A stretch of DNA of 64,000 nucleotides, taken from positions 15,814,491-15,878,490 of the forward strand of contig OX442317.1 in assembly GCA_949358305.1 (NCBI GenBank). Direction: 5' to 3'. The position numbers and the translations under genes were made by a program. The notes under the pieces are model-generated. The model was given only the letters and a program-made list of their open reading frames with translations, had not been told where the DNA came from and ran no database searches. Positions 30,990-42,000 of the stretch are shown here, in pieces. Within the stretch, counting starts at the first letter, position 1; every line of letters begins with the position of its first letter. This DNA comes from Strigamia acuminata. Taxonomy: Eukaryota > Arthropoda > Chilopoda > Geophilomorpha > Linotaeniidae.

Positions 30990-33900
30990 GTTCCTACTCT
31001 TAAAGTTTGCGTGCTGAAAAAGTATCAACCGCAAAAGTCTCAGTTCCAGGTCTCCTTGGGTAAATTTCGCCAGTTTATCTTTAACCCACCGGACAGCCTG
31101 CTCAGCCGTGCCGTTAGATTGTGGATGGTACGGCGGAGAGAAGATGTGTTCGATGCCATTTTTTGCCAAAAATGATGCGAACTCTCTAGAACTGAACTGG
31201 GGGCCATTGTCGCTCACTAACAGGTGTGGCAACCCAAAGGAGCTGAAAATCCGTCGCAACACCAAAATTGTCGATGCCGACGTTGCCACCGTCACCACTC
31301 GCGCCTCCACCCACCCAGAAAACGCGTCTACCAGTACCAGCACCATCTTTTTCTGGATGGGTCCGGCGTAATCAATGTGAATGCGCGCCCACGGTTCCTC
31401 CGCGCGCGGCCACGAAATAGGAATTGCCCTCGCTGGCAGGACTCTATTTTGAGCGCAAACAGCACAGGCTTGCACGAAAGTCACAATTTGTGGTGTCATG
31501 GCTGGCCACCAGACCACACTCCGGGCTCGCTTCTTCATAGTCACGATCCCGGGGTGGCCCTCGTGGAGCAGCCGCAGCATCTTTTGCCGCAAGCTCAAAG
31601 GCACCACCACGCGGTCGCCCCACATCAGCACACCAGCCACAACGTTGAACTCCTCAAACTTCACCCAAAAGTCCCTCAGATGTTTAATTAAATGGGGATT
31701 CCCTGCACGAACCGCTGCCACCACCATTTTCAAGTCGGCGTCGCTACTCGTAGCCACCGCCACGTCGGCTGCCAACAGCAGCTCCTCCCTCTCAAGTTCG
31801 ATTAGGAACAGTGGCCACTCTTCCACTTCCTCGCGCGGCTGGCCAATGGGGAATCTGCTAAGAGTATCTGCATTTTGGTTTTGTTCCCCCTTTCTGTACA
31901 CCAAACTATAGTCGTAGGCAGCCAGTAGCAGTGCCCAGCGCATCATTCTAGGGCTAATCACGAGTGGAATTGGGCGGTCTGGGCCTAAAATGCCCAACAA
32001 AGGTTTATGGTCCGTGAAAATCGTGAAATGGCGGCCCATTAAATAGACATGAAATTTCTTTATGGCGAACACGACCGCCAACGCCTCCTTATCTATTTGG
32101 GCGTAGTTGACTTCCGCTTTAGTCAACGAGCGAGAAGCGTACGCAACCGGCATCTCGCATTCTCGCTGCCCCACGTGGGCCAAAACTGCCCCTACGCCAT
32201 AAGGCGAAGCGTCGGTCGCAATCGTCAAGGGTCGCACCAAATCGTAAAAAGTAAGTACTGGGGCTCTTGTCAGCGCTTGCTTGATCGTATCAAAAGCCTC
32301 CTGCCTGCGCTGATTCCAGGTCCACACGGCGTCCGTACACAACAACTCATAAAGTGGCGCCGCATGGTCTGCTAACTTGGGCACAAACACCGAGTAAAAG
32401 GCCACCATGCCGAGGAAAGTGCGCAGCTGCTTCACGTCCTGCGGTGGGGGAATCGCCACCACCGCCTCAATCTTCGATGTTATGGGTTCCACACCGCGCT
32501 CACTAACTGTAAAACCCAAAAAATCCACCCTCTCTTTGCAAAACTCGCACTTCTCCAGGGCAAGACGTAAACCCTTACTAGCCAACCGTTTAAACACTTC
32601 TTCTAAAACCTCAAAGTGCTCCTCAAGAGTCCAAGTAGCGACAAGTATGTCGTCCAAATAAATAAAGATATGGACTATGCCGTCCAACACCAACACAATT
32701 ATCCGCTGGAACTTCCCCGCGGACGGCATTGTCCCAAAAGGTAAACGAGTGACCGCCATCACCCCCTTCTCTGTGCTGACCGCGGCTATCTCCGCTGACC
32801 GGGCAGATAGGGGTATTTGTTGGTACGCGTGTCGCATGTCCAACACACTAAAAAATCTGGCTCTCCCGATCGAGGCCAACAAATCCGAAATCTTAGGTAA
32901 GGGGTATGGGTCGGGCTGGAGGCTGGAGTTGACCGTCGAGCGGTAATCGCCGCAGAGCCGGACACTCCCGTCTTTTTTTACCACGGTCACCAACGGCGTG
33001 GCCCACTCCGTGAAGGGGACAGGTTGAAACACCCCCTCCGCCACTAAGCGGTCGATCTCTTTTGCCACCGCTGGTCTCAGGGGCAAGGGAACCGGCCTTG
33101 GTCTAAAAAATTTGGGCACGGCGTCAGGTCGCAACACGAGCTCCACCGGCTTACCAGTATACGTGCCCAGGCCCTTGCGGAACACGCCCTTGTAACGGTC
33201 CAAGAGTCCCTTCAATGTCGACTCCGCCGACCCCAAAACGTGTCCAGTTGACAACTGTCCCACCAAGTCTGGTTCAAGTCCTGCACTGTCCTCTCGCGGA
33301 CCCCCCCGCGTTGTGCCATATACATTAGGGGTAAGGGCGCTGGAGATCGTTTGCCAACCAAACAGGGACACCAGATCTCTTCCAATCAAGCTGGGGCACA
33401 ATTTGCCCACAACTATGAATCTAACAAACTTTAACTTCCCTGCGATGGTCAAATGAACTTGTACAACGCCCAATACCTCAACGGGCTGCTGTTGGTATGC
33501 ATAAAGTCTAACTGTAGTCACCTTAATGTCTTGCATGTCAATCAAACCTCTGGTCAATAAGATGTTGCAATCATTGACGTTGAGGATGGAGAGTTCGCTC
33601 TCCGTATCTAGTAAAAAGTCAAAATTAAAAGTGTTCACCAATACATGCACCATCAATGGGGGTGGCCGCGCTCGAGAGCTGCCCAAATGGAACAGCGCGT
33701 AGTCCTCCTCTTCTTGCTCCTGGATGGCGTTGACGGGGACCCGGCGTTGCCGCCAGTTCTCCTCTGGAACGCCACCACCACTCGCACCGTCGGTATCCGT
33801 CGGAAATGACACTATGGGGCAGGTTTGGTCAACTTCTCCTCCAGATCTAACCCAATTACCAGTCAATCTGCCCGTCGTCTTCGGAGTAGACGCGCCGGAT

Positions 33901-34745
33901 GGCCCAAAAAGGGGGTCGTACGGACAGTCCCTCACAAAGTGGGGGCCGCCGCACCTGAAACACTGCACCGGAGTGCCGTCACGTTTGAACGATCGTCCTG
34001 TTCGTGCCCTAGTCGACTCCTGGCGCCCGCGCCAAGGTCGCTGAAAGCCACCACCTCGTCCGCCTCGCCCTGCTGAAGTACTTGCTGGCGTTGGCGGGCC
34101 AAACGTCTGACCCCGTCCTCTCTGGCCATTCCGCCGGAAATTCGCCGTAGTCTGCAGCACCACGGCAGAAGTCGACGGAGCGCTGTCCGAATCCACTACA
34201 GGCAAAGCTTCATCTTTGCTTTCGGCCGCCATGTGCGCCATCTCGTGCGCCACCGCACGTTTCGTCACCTCCAAAACGGTCAACGGCATGTTGAGCAAAA
34301 TTTCGCGCACCAAAACTGGGTTTTTGATGCCGCGAACCACCTGCTCGACTATTGCGTTGTCGGTCTCGTCCTTCGTCAAAAAGTTGCAACGTTGTGCCAA
34401 CACGCGCAGGTCAGCGATATACGTGTCCACCGACTCTCCTTGCTTGCGTCTCTTTGCCCCAAATCGCTGGCGTGCCATGTACGGCGTATCAACGGTTTTG
34501 AAGTGCAAATCGACCGCCTCGACGATCGCCTCCAAACCGAGCGTCGCTATCTCCTTCGGGTGCAGCAACCTCTTAATTTTATCGTACATCGGTGTCCCCA
34601 CCGTGGTCAAGAGAAGCGCCGCTTGCTTGTCCTTCTCGACATCGTTCAATTTCACGTATTGAACCAACATTTCTTTCCACGTGAGCCATTCCTGCCACGT
34701 CGCTCCTTTGAACGGCGGGAGGTTCCCTAACATGGGTTGCGCCAT
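30990..34745 (-). pseudogene. Gyp-D Gag-Pol, N-terminal part to integrase, cut off by Cop-2; protease motif altered
   Basis: Reads on the minus strand from MAQPMLGNLPPF through Gag, CCHC knuckle CFRCGGPHFVRDC, protease, reverse transcriptase (YLDD), RNase H (TDAS, FTDHKPLL) and integrase with its D, D and E motifs, to FQHANFKSRN at the Cop-2 junction. The open frame then runs on antisense through the copia LTR for about 53 codons, which is an accident. The protease motif reads LLDTESE: the DTG glycine codon (33600-33602) is GAG instead of GGN, a change expected to kill an aspartic protease. A Gly-to-Cys change in KLCPSL follows. It is closest to Gyp-A and Gyp-B. Confidence 0.92.
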
Positions 34746-35255
34746 GGCTCACTCAAAATCGACTTATTACGTGACTTATCTTCACAATTCTCGCTCGGAA
34801 CTAAGTTGTCCTCGAACTTCCCGTTCGAAATCGACCTATCTTCGAAATTCTCGTTCGAAATTCCCGCTTTCGAATCGTTCTTGCGATTCGTCCTCGAAAA
34901 TCGTTTTCGAAAATCGGTTTTTCGCCTCGTCCCACTGACGTGAAGCTTCTCTGCAATGTCACGAAACGTTGCCTCGACGATCGTCGCTCGTCTGCGACTT
35001 CAACGGAATTGACGGCCGAAATCGACCCAAATCGTCTCCAAAATCGCTTTTTTGCCTCGTCCCAGTGGCGTAAGGCTTCCCTGCGATACTACGAACGTTG
35101 TCGCGACGATCGTCGCTCGTCTGCGACTTCCACGGGATCGCCGGGCGAAAATCGACCCAAAACACGGCCGAAAATACACAAAATCGCGATTAATGTCCAA
35201 TAACTACTCACAGTTTCAGATATTGCGGCGCTCGTCCGCAAATCGTGGATACCAT
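34746..35255 (-). other. Gyp-D leader and primer-binding site
   Basis: Minus-strand leader with two copies of the roughly 125-bp repeat seen in Gyp-B. The primer-binding site TGGTATCCACGAT (minus) lies at 35242-35254, one base from the LTR. No gene is seen. Confidence 0.78.
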
Positions 35256-35471
35256 TGAATCGTTCCACATGGCAATAACTCAGACATTTCACATTAGAGC
35301 TCCTTTCACAGCTATACTCATTTATTCAACTCAATTTATACATTGCATTCCAGAACTTGGTTGCTCTGGTTACATCATATTGTTTGCCGCGGCAATTATC
35401 AATTATTGTAATCAACAGAAAGACTCAAAACATTGTTATCAATTTAAAGTCAATTAGTGCAAAACACTGCA
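35256..35471 (-). repeat. Gyp-D 5' LTR (216 bp)
   Basis: Same as 22384-22599 apart from one base seen. It ends at Sat10, with the target duplicate ATTCC at 35472-35476. Confidence 0.92.
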
Positions 35472-36096
35472 ATTCCGTCAAATTCCGTCAAAATCCGTCA
35501 AAATCCGTCAAATTCCGTCAAAATCCATCAAATTTTGTCAAAATCCGTCAAATTCCGTCAAATTTTGTCAAATTCCGTCAAATTCCGTCAAATTTTGTCA
35601 AATTCCGTCAAAATCCATCAAAATCTGTCAAATTCCGTCAAATTTTGTCAAAATCCGTCAAAATCCGTCAAATTCCGTCAAATTCCGTCAAATTTTGTCA
35701 AAATCCGTCAAAATCCGTCAAAATCCGTCAAATTCTGTCAAATTCCGTCAAAATCCGTCAAAATCCGTCAAAATCCGTCAAAATCCGTCAAAATCCGTCA
35801 AATTCCGTCAAATTCCGTCAAATTTTGTCAAATTTTGTCAAATTCCGTCAAAATCCATCAAATTTTGTCAAATTCCGTCAAATTTTGTCAAATTTTGTCA
35901 AAATCCGTCAAAATCCGTCAAATTCCGTCAAATTCCGTCAAAATCCGTCAAATTTTGTCAAAATCCGTCAAATTCCGTCAAAATCCGTCAAATTCCGTCA
36001 AATTTTGTCAAATTTCGTCAAAATTTGTCAAAATCCGTCAAAATCCGTCAAATTTTGTCAAATTTTGTCAAATTCCGTCAAATTCCGTCAAATTTT
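35472..36096 (+). repeat. Sat10 satellite array 4
   Basis: About 62 units. The unit order resembles array 2 for a long stretch (ATCAAATTTT, later ATCAAAATCT, then a run of five GTCAAAATCC), so the arrays are pieces of one expanded array. It ends in TTTT before a Gyp-C LTR. Confidence 0.95.
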
Positions 36097-36162
36097 TGCA
36101 GTGTTTAGCCTAATTAGTGTGTAACAATCTGATGATGTTAAGATACAAGCAATTGTAATTAG

Positions 36163-36426
36163 TGTAAACTATTCCTAGCTGACTCCAAATAAACAAAATG
36201 GCGGACCCGCTGGTCCGCAACGCACACACTAGCTTGTTAAATTCAAAGTGACTTTATTAACAAAACAAACTGATTAAATATGACACTGGTCAACCCTGAT
36301 TGGTTGACTACAAGGAACAGCCCCCGATTGGCTGTTTGACCCCAAAAACGTCTAGCGAACATATTCCTCGTGTCCGCCCGCCCCCTGGCGATCGTTATCG
36401 CCCGTCGAAACCCGAAAAACTCCACA
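36163..36426 (-). repeat. SAP-LTR 3' LTR (264 bp)
   Basis: Contains hairpin GCGGACC/GGTCCGC near 36203-36220 and, on the minus strand, TTAATAAAG as a likely poly(A) signal. The end of the long minus-strand frame runs 75 bases into it. Confidence 0.85.
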
Positions 36427-37941
36427 CTCGGTCATCCGACTAAACGTCGGCGTCCTCGCCGACGCCTTGTCCTCTGCTCCCGACATTGCGTCGTCTTTGA
36501 ACCTCCATTTCCTCATCCGATCACTTGATTTGAGTCTCGTACGCCGATTTCGATTTGTCTTGTTTCCAACTCTTTGCCTGCGCTTTTTCTCACCGCTCGT
36601 TTTATTCTCGTGGCCCGTTTTCCGATCCTCTACGCCTCTCGTGGGTTGAATCAACGCCACCTCCTTCTCTTCCGCTCGCGTCCCCGTTGCATCGCCGCTC
36701 GTTATTCTAATTTTCCGTCGTTTTCCGTTCTGTCGTCGTCTATTCCTTATCACTCCGTCGTCGTTTAATCTCGCGTCGATCTCTTCTTCGCCCTTGAACG
36801 TCTTGTGTCGCGCTTTTTCTTCCGGTCCGTCGCCAACTCTGCCCTCGTTGAGTCCATCCAACTCCGTGACAAATTCGCCTTGCAGTTCGTTTGCCTCCTC
36901 ATCTTGAATCGCCTTGTCTTCGTCATCTAATTCACCGCCAACCTCGTCGCTCATCTCTTTCAGATCCGCAACAAACTCTCCCTTTTTCACGTCAAGTTCG
37001 TTTGGTTGCGCATCCAATTTCTCCGACCCCGCATCGTCTGGAATCGCACCCAATTCTTCCAACCCAGCATCGTCTGGAGTCATATCAAACTCGTCATCAA
37101 TCGCATCTCGATTTTCTTCGTCTGCATCTCGATTTGCTTTGCTCTCTTCACCAAGATCGTCGCCACTTTCGTCCTCAACTACATCCTCGTCGCCGCCCAA
37201 TTTATCACCCGATCCTTTGTTTCGATCCGTCTCGGTCGCTTCCTCGTTTTGAGTGGTTTTAACCATCACTTCGTCTCGAAAGGTCTCGATTATCTCCAAT
37301 ACCATTTCCGTTTCTTTCGCTGTCTCCGACTCGCCTAACTTGATTTCTTCGGCCGTTACTCGTTCTTTCGTGTTGACCTCGTTCATTTCTTTGATCGCTT
37401 CTTCCGGTTTCTTCGTAACCATATTGTCGTTGCGATCCGTCTCGGTCGCATCTTCGTTTCGACCCGTTTCTTCTGCGTCGTTTTCGTCATCTTCTTCGTC
37501 GTCTTCATCGATTCCTGCTTCTGCACGCAGCGCTTCTTCCAATTGACACATCATATCAGTTTTAGTTCTTGCTGGCACAATGTTACGGGCTTGCAACAAT
37601 GGCTTTATATCTCGGATCTTCAATTTCAATTCGTCGTCGTTCCATTCTTTGACTGTTGGATATTCTCCACGTTGGATCTTCTCTAAAAATGCTTCTGATG
37701 CGGTCCTCTTTTCGTTCGTAATCTTCGTAACACGTGGTAACTTTGGCTCGTTCTTCACTTCTTTCGTCCCTTTTTGCATCAACTGGTTAAAAACTGCCAT
37801 CATTTCGCTAATTGTTAGAACTTCTCCTCGTTGCAACTTCTCTTCTAGTAAACTTGTCTTTGTTCCGGCCATCGTAATTCGGCTAACCTTCGTAACACGC
37901 GTTGTTCCAGCGAATCGTCTCTCGTTTCCCGAACCGTCCAC
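36352..37941 (-). CDS. SAP-LTR protein, 529 aa, SAP-like domain plus acidic and basic regions
   Basis: I do not recognise the full protein. Near residues 101-141 the pattern DDELKLKIRDIKPLLQARN followed by RTKTDMMCQLEEAL has the helix-turn-helix spacing of a SAP domain, a small DNA- or chromatin-binding module. It is preceded by two short related segments (EKLQRGEVLT at about 34 and EKIQRGEYPT at about 87). Residues 145-390 are strongly acidic with many Asp/Glu runs. Residues 400-500 are rich in Lys/Arg (RNRRRQNGKRRK, GEKKRRQRVGNK). The last 25 residues lie in the LTR. No membrane or signal segment is seen. The first Met is 37941; a second in-frame Met at 37872 is possible. It might be a captured host-type nuclear protein or a highly diverged Gag. 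Confidence 0.6.
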   Translation of the reverse strand: MDGSGNERRFAGTTRVTKVSRITMAGTKTSLLEEKLQRGEVLTISEMMAVFNQLMQKGTKEVKNEPKLPRVTKITNEKRTASEAFLEKIQRGEYPTVKEWNDDELKLKIRDIKPLLQARNIVPARTKTDMMCQLEEALRAEAGIDEDDEEDDENDAEETGRNEDATETDRNDNMVTKKPEEAIKEMNEVNTKERVTAEEIKLGESETAKETEMVLEIIETFRDEVMVKTTQNEEATETDRNKGSGDKLGGDEDVVEDESGDDLGEESKANRDADEENRDAIDDEFDMTPDDAGLEELGAIPDDAGSEKLDAQPNELDVKKGEFVADLKEMSDEVGGELDDEDKAIQDEEANELQGEFVTELDGLNEGRVGDGPEEKARHKTFKGEEEIDARLNDDGVIRNRRRQNGKRRKIRITSGDATGTRAEEKEVALIQPTRGVEDRKTGHENKTSGEKKRRQRVGNKTNRNRRTRLKSSDRMRKWRFKDDAMSGAEDKASARTPTFSRMTECGVFRVSTGDNDRQGAGGHEEYVR

Positions 37942-38228
37942 GCGTTATTTGCTAACCCGAACTCCGCTTCCGTTGCCAAAACAATCGTTTTCTCGTTTTT
38001 CTTCTACTTCTTTGTCTACTTCTCGTCTCGTAACTCGGCTAACCCTCGTAACGCGTGGTGTTCCAGCGAATCGTCTCTTCTATTCCCGAACCGGCCACGT
38101 AGTTAATTGTTAACCCGAATTTCGTCTCGTTTTTCTTCTACTTTCGTCTACTTTCGTCGCATAAAATCCATCTATCGTCGCATCGGATTCGTCTATCGTC
38201 GCATTGAATTCGTCTATCCCACTTCTGA
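37880..38228 (-). other. SAP-LTR leader with an imperfect tandem repeat
   Basis: A segment around GTTCCAGCGAATCGTCTC and CCCGAACCG occurs twice on the plus strand, at about 37880-37970 and 38030-38125. It includes the start codon of the 529-residue protein in one copy and a broken version in the other. Closer to the LTR there is a short degenerate run of TCGTCTATCGTCGCAT-like repeats (38140-38218). Confidence 0.6.
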
Positions 38229-38492
38229 TGTAAACTATTCCTAGCTGACTCCAAATAAACAAAATGGCGGACCCGCTGGTCCGCGACGCACACACTAGCT
38301 TGTTAAATTCAAAGTGACTTTATTAACAAAACAAACTGATTAAATATGACACTGGTCAACCCTGATTGGTTGACTACAAGGAACAGCCCCCGATTGGCTG
38401 TTTGACCCCAAAAACGTCTAGCGAACATATTCCTCGTGTCCGCCCGCCCCCTGGCGATCGTTATCGCCCGTCGAAACCCGAAAAACTCCACA
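38229..38492 (-). repeat. SAP-LTR 5' LTR (264 bp)
   Basis: Same as 36163-36426 but for one base. On the minus strand it leads into the TCAGAAGTGGGAT primer-site candidate at 38216-38228. Confidence 0.85.
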
Positions 38493-38646
38493 TTAGTAAT
38501 AATGGATTTATCAGACAATGCTTTTGTAACCATAGTGACTTAAGTTCTAGAACTCAGTATATGAATGTGATGAATAAACGAGAGTTGTGCATGAGTTTTC
38601 TCCTATGAAGTCAATGTTTGTTCTTGAGAAGAGACAGGACACATCA

Positions 38647-39091
38647 GTGGTATCCACGATGTCGGGACGAGCGCCACGTTAACTGAGCAAAGAGAGTGGG
38701 GAGTGACATTCTCCCAATTGTGAGTTTTGTCCGTTTTTGGCCGTTTTTTTTTTTTTTTTGGGCCGTTTTTGGGTCGGCGACGCGTTCGAGAGAGAACTCG
38801 GCTGACAAGCGACGACAGTTGCCACAGTGGGCACAGCAGCGAGCTGCGAGCCGCGCCGGGTGTTGCCTGGACGAGAATTGGGAAGAAAAAGCTGCGACGA
38901 TCGTGATTTTCGAAGGCGAGTCACGCGACGACAGAGAGGCCGACTGGAGAGTTGCGGCCACGAGAACGTTGTACACGGTACATACGGCGACGTGTTGCGG
39001 TTTGTACCCGGCGTGTCGAGTGAAGGCGGCACGAAGAACGGCTGCTCGAATCGATTTTTGAAGAGAAGCCGCGTGGCGAAGCCTGATTCGA
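38647..39091 (+). other. Gyp-C copy 2 leader and primer-binding site
   Basis: The primer-binding site TGGTATCCACGAT is at 38648-38660. The leader carries an expanded run of T near 38740-38760 that is much shorter in copy 1. It also holds the empty Cop-1 target site (GTACACGGTACATACGG). No gene seen. Confidence 0.8.
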
Positions 39092-42000
39092 ATGGCGCAG
39101 GCGGCGCAACCAATGTTAGGAAACCTCCCGACATTTAAAGGCACAACTTGGCAAGAATGGTTGACATGGAAGGAAACGTTTGTGTTGTTTGTGTCATTAA
39201 ATAGTGTAGATAAGGATAAGCAGGTAGCTTTACTTTTGACATCTGTCGGGACTCCCATGTACGACAAAATCAAACGTTTGGTACACCCGAAGGAGGTGGC
39301 AAACATGGATTTGGACGTTTTGATTGCAGCGGTGGATTTGCATTTCAAAACGGTTGACACTCCCTACATGGCACGTCAGCGTTTTGGAGCAAAGAAAAGG
39401 AAACCTGGCGAGTCAGTGGACACATATATTGCAGACTTACGAGTGATGGCACAGCGGTGCAATTTCCTGACGAAAGACGAGATGGACAACGCGATCGTAG
39501 AACAAGTGGTCCGCGGAGCCAAAAACCCGGTTTTGGTACGTGAAATCCTTTTAAATATGCCATTGTCAGTCCTTGAGGTCACTAAAAGAGCGGTGGCCCA
39601 CGAGATGGCCCATATGGCAGCTGAGGGGAAGGAAGAGGCTCTGCCAGTGGTCGAGTCCGACAGCACCCCGTCGACGTCTGCAGCGGTACTGCAGACCACT
39701 GCGGATTTTCGGCGGAATGGCCAGCGAGGGCGCGGACGAGCGTTCACGCCACAAAGACCGGCGGGTTCATCAGCAGCGATGGGCGGACGGGGCAGCGGTT
39801 TCCAGCGACCTTGGCGCGGGCGCCAAGAGTCAACGAGAGCACAGGCGGGCCGACCTTTCAAGCGCGACGGCACGCCGGTACAGTGTTTTCGGTGCGGGGG
39901 GCCGCACTTCGTCAAAGATTGCCCGTACGACCCGCTTTTCGGACCATCGGGTGCACCATTGCAGAAGGCAACTGGCAGACTTCGACGAGACTGGGTCAGG
40001 AGGACTGGCGAGGCGGATCAAGGCTGTGCGGTGCCTTCATTTCCAACGGATGTCGATGGCGCGAGCGCGGGTGGCGCGCCGGAGGAAAACTGGCGCCAAC
40101 GTCGTGTTCCCGTCAACACATTGCAGGAACAAGAAGAGGAAGACTTCGCGTTGTTCCAGTTAAATAGCTCCAGCAGGCGTCCGCCACCCTTGATGGTTCA
40201 TGCACAAGTAAACACGTTGGATTTTGATTTACTTTTGGATACTGGAAGTGAGTTATCCATACTGAACGTGAATGATTGTAATATGCTGCTGTCGAGGGGG
40301 TTGATCGCCATGCAGGACATCAGAGTGACCGCTACGAGGTTGTACGCCTATCAACGCCAACCGGTGGAGGTGTTGGGAGCCGTGCAAGTTCATTTACTGA
40401 TTGCAGGAAAACTCAAGTTTGTCAAATTTATAATTGTGGGGAAATTGGGCCCCAGTTTGGTGGGGCGAGACTTAGTGTCACTTTTTGGGTGGCAAACAAT
40501 TTCCAACGCTCTTACGCCAAATGTGTACGGGACAGCTCGAGTGGGGTTATTGGACAGTGTTGGAGAGCCAGGGGGCGTTGTGGTGGAGCAGTTGACCACC
40601 GGCCGCCCCGGGAGCCAGTCTGACCCCAGATTAAAGGCATTATTGAGGCGGTACCAGGGAGTGTTCAAGAAGGGTTTGGGCACGTATACAGGTAGTCCGG
40701 TGGATTTGGTGCTGCGTACGGATGCCGTACCAAAGTTTTTTCGACCCAGGCCTGTCCCACTGCCCCTTAGACCGGCCGTTACGAGGGAAATTGACCGTTT
40801 GGTCGCTGAGGGAGTTTTTCGACCGATGCAGTTCGCGGAGTGGGCCACCCCGTTGGTAACGGTGGTGAAGAAGGACGGGAGTGTCCGACTCTGCGGTGAT
40901 TACCGCTCGACGGTCAACGCCAGTCTCCAACCCGACCCCTACCCATTACCAAAAATTTCTGAGTTGCTCGCGTCGATTGGGCGGGCTAGATTCTTTAGTT
41001 TGCTGGATATGCGACACGCCTACCAGCAAATTCCGTTGTCGACCCGGTCGGCGGAGATAGCCGCGGTCAACACGGAGAAGGGCGTGATGGCAGTGACCCG
41101 CCTGCCATTTGGGACTATGCCTTCAGCGGGGAGGTTTCAACGCATAATTGTGATGGTTTTAGATGGTGTTGTCCGAATTTTCATTTATTTAGACGACATT
41201 TTAATAGCCACCTGGACGCTTGAAGAACATTTTGAAGTTTTGGAGGAAGTTTTCAAGCGATTGGCGTCCAAGGGCTTACGACTTGCGTTGGAGAAATGCT
41301 TATTTTGTAAACTTAAATTAGACTTTTTAGGGTTTACAGTGAGCGAGAGAGGAGTTCAACCGATAACATCAAAGATTGAAGCCGTGGTCGCTATCCCACC
41401 TCCGGCCGACGTGAAACAACTCCGCACCTTCCTGGGGATGGTTGCTTTTTATGCAGTTTTTGTGCACAAGTTGGCAGATTTCGCAGCACCATTGTATGAG
41501 TTGCTGTGCACAGATGCCATTTGGAGTTGGAACCGTCGTAGGCAGGAGGCCTTCGACGCCATCAAGAGAGCCTTGACCACGGCCCCGATTTTGACGTTTT
41601 ACGACTTGCAGCGGCCGTTGTCCGTCGCGACTGATGCGTCGCCCTTTGGAGTAGGGGCGGTGCTAGCCCATATTGGACAGAACGACCAGGAGTTGCCAGT
41701 CGCTTACGCGTCCCGTTCCTTGACGAAGGCGGAAATTAACTACGCGCAGATAGACAAGGAGGCCTTGGCAGTAGTGTTCGCGGTGAAGAAATTTCACGTT
41801 TACTTAATGGGTAGGCCTTTTGTTATATTTACAGATCACAAGCCGCTGTTGGGCATTTTAGGACCAGATCACCCTATCCCATTGGTAATACGTCCGCGAA
41901 TGCTACGCTGGGCACTGATGCTGGCGGCGTATGAATACCGCCTTGTCTACAGAAGAGGAGAGCAGAACCAGAACGCCGACACTCTCAGCCGATTTCCGGT

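Larger units (their letters stand above)
22384..35471 (-). mobile_element. Gyp-D, Ty3/gypsy element on the minus strand, integrase split by Cop-2
   Basis: 216-bp LTRs, one difference seen (GCTGTAC versus GCTATAC), with target duplicate ATTCC at 22379-22383 and 35472-35476, from Sat10. Cop-2 lies at 23762-30989; without it the element is about 5.86 kb. The gag-pol frame is interrupted by the copia and also carries a protease active-site change. Confidence 0.94.
36163..38492 (-). mobile_element. SAP-LTR, small LTR element without recognisable gag-pol
   Basis: Two 264-bp direct repeats starting TG and ending CA, at 36163-36426 and 38229-38492, differ at one base (GTCCGCAACG versus GTCCGCGACG). 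They enclose 1.8 kb and are flanked by TTAG (36159-36162 and 38493-38496). On the minus strand the base next to the 5' LTR starts TCAGAAGTGGGAT, which matches the complement of a tRNA-Leu 3' region from five bases inside its CCA end, as I recall that tRNA. No zinc knuckle, protease, RT or integrase motif is present; one 529-residue frame fills the interior. It looks non-autonomous. The tract before the 3' LTR is not purine-rich. Confidence 0.8.
36097..38646 (+). repeat. Gyp-C copy 2, 5' LTR in two pieces (36097-36162 and 38497-38646)
   Basis: TGCAGTGTTTAGCC begins at 36097 and GACACATCA ends at 38646. The SAP-LTR element and its 4-bp duplicate TTAG interrupt it. AATAAA lies near the end (GATGAATAAACGAG). 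The insertion is in U3, so the element's promoter is probably disturbed. Confidence 0.9.
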
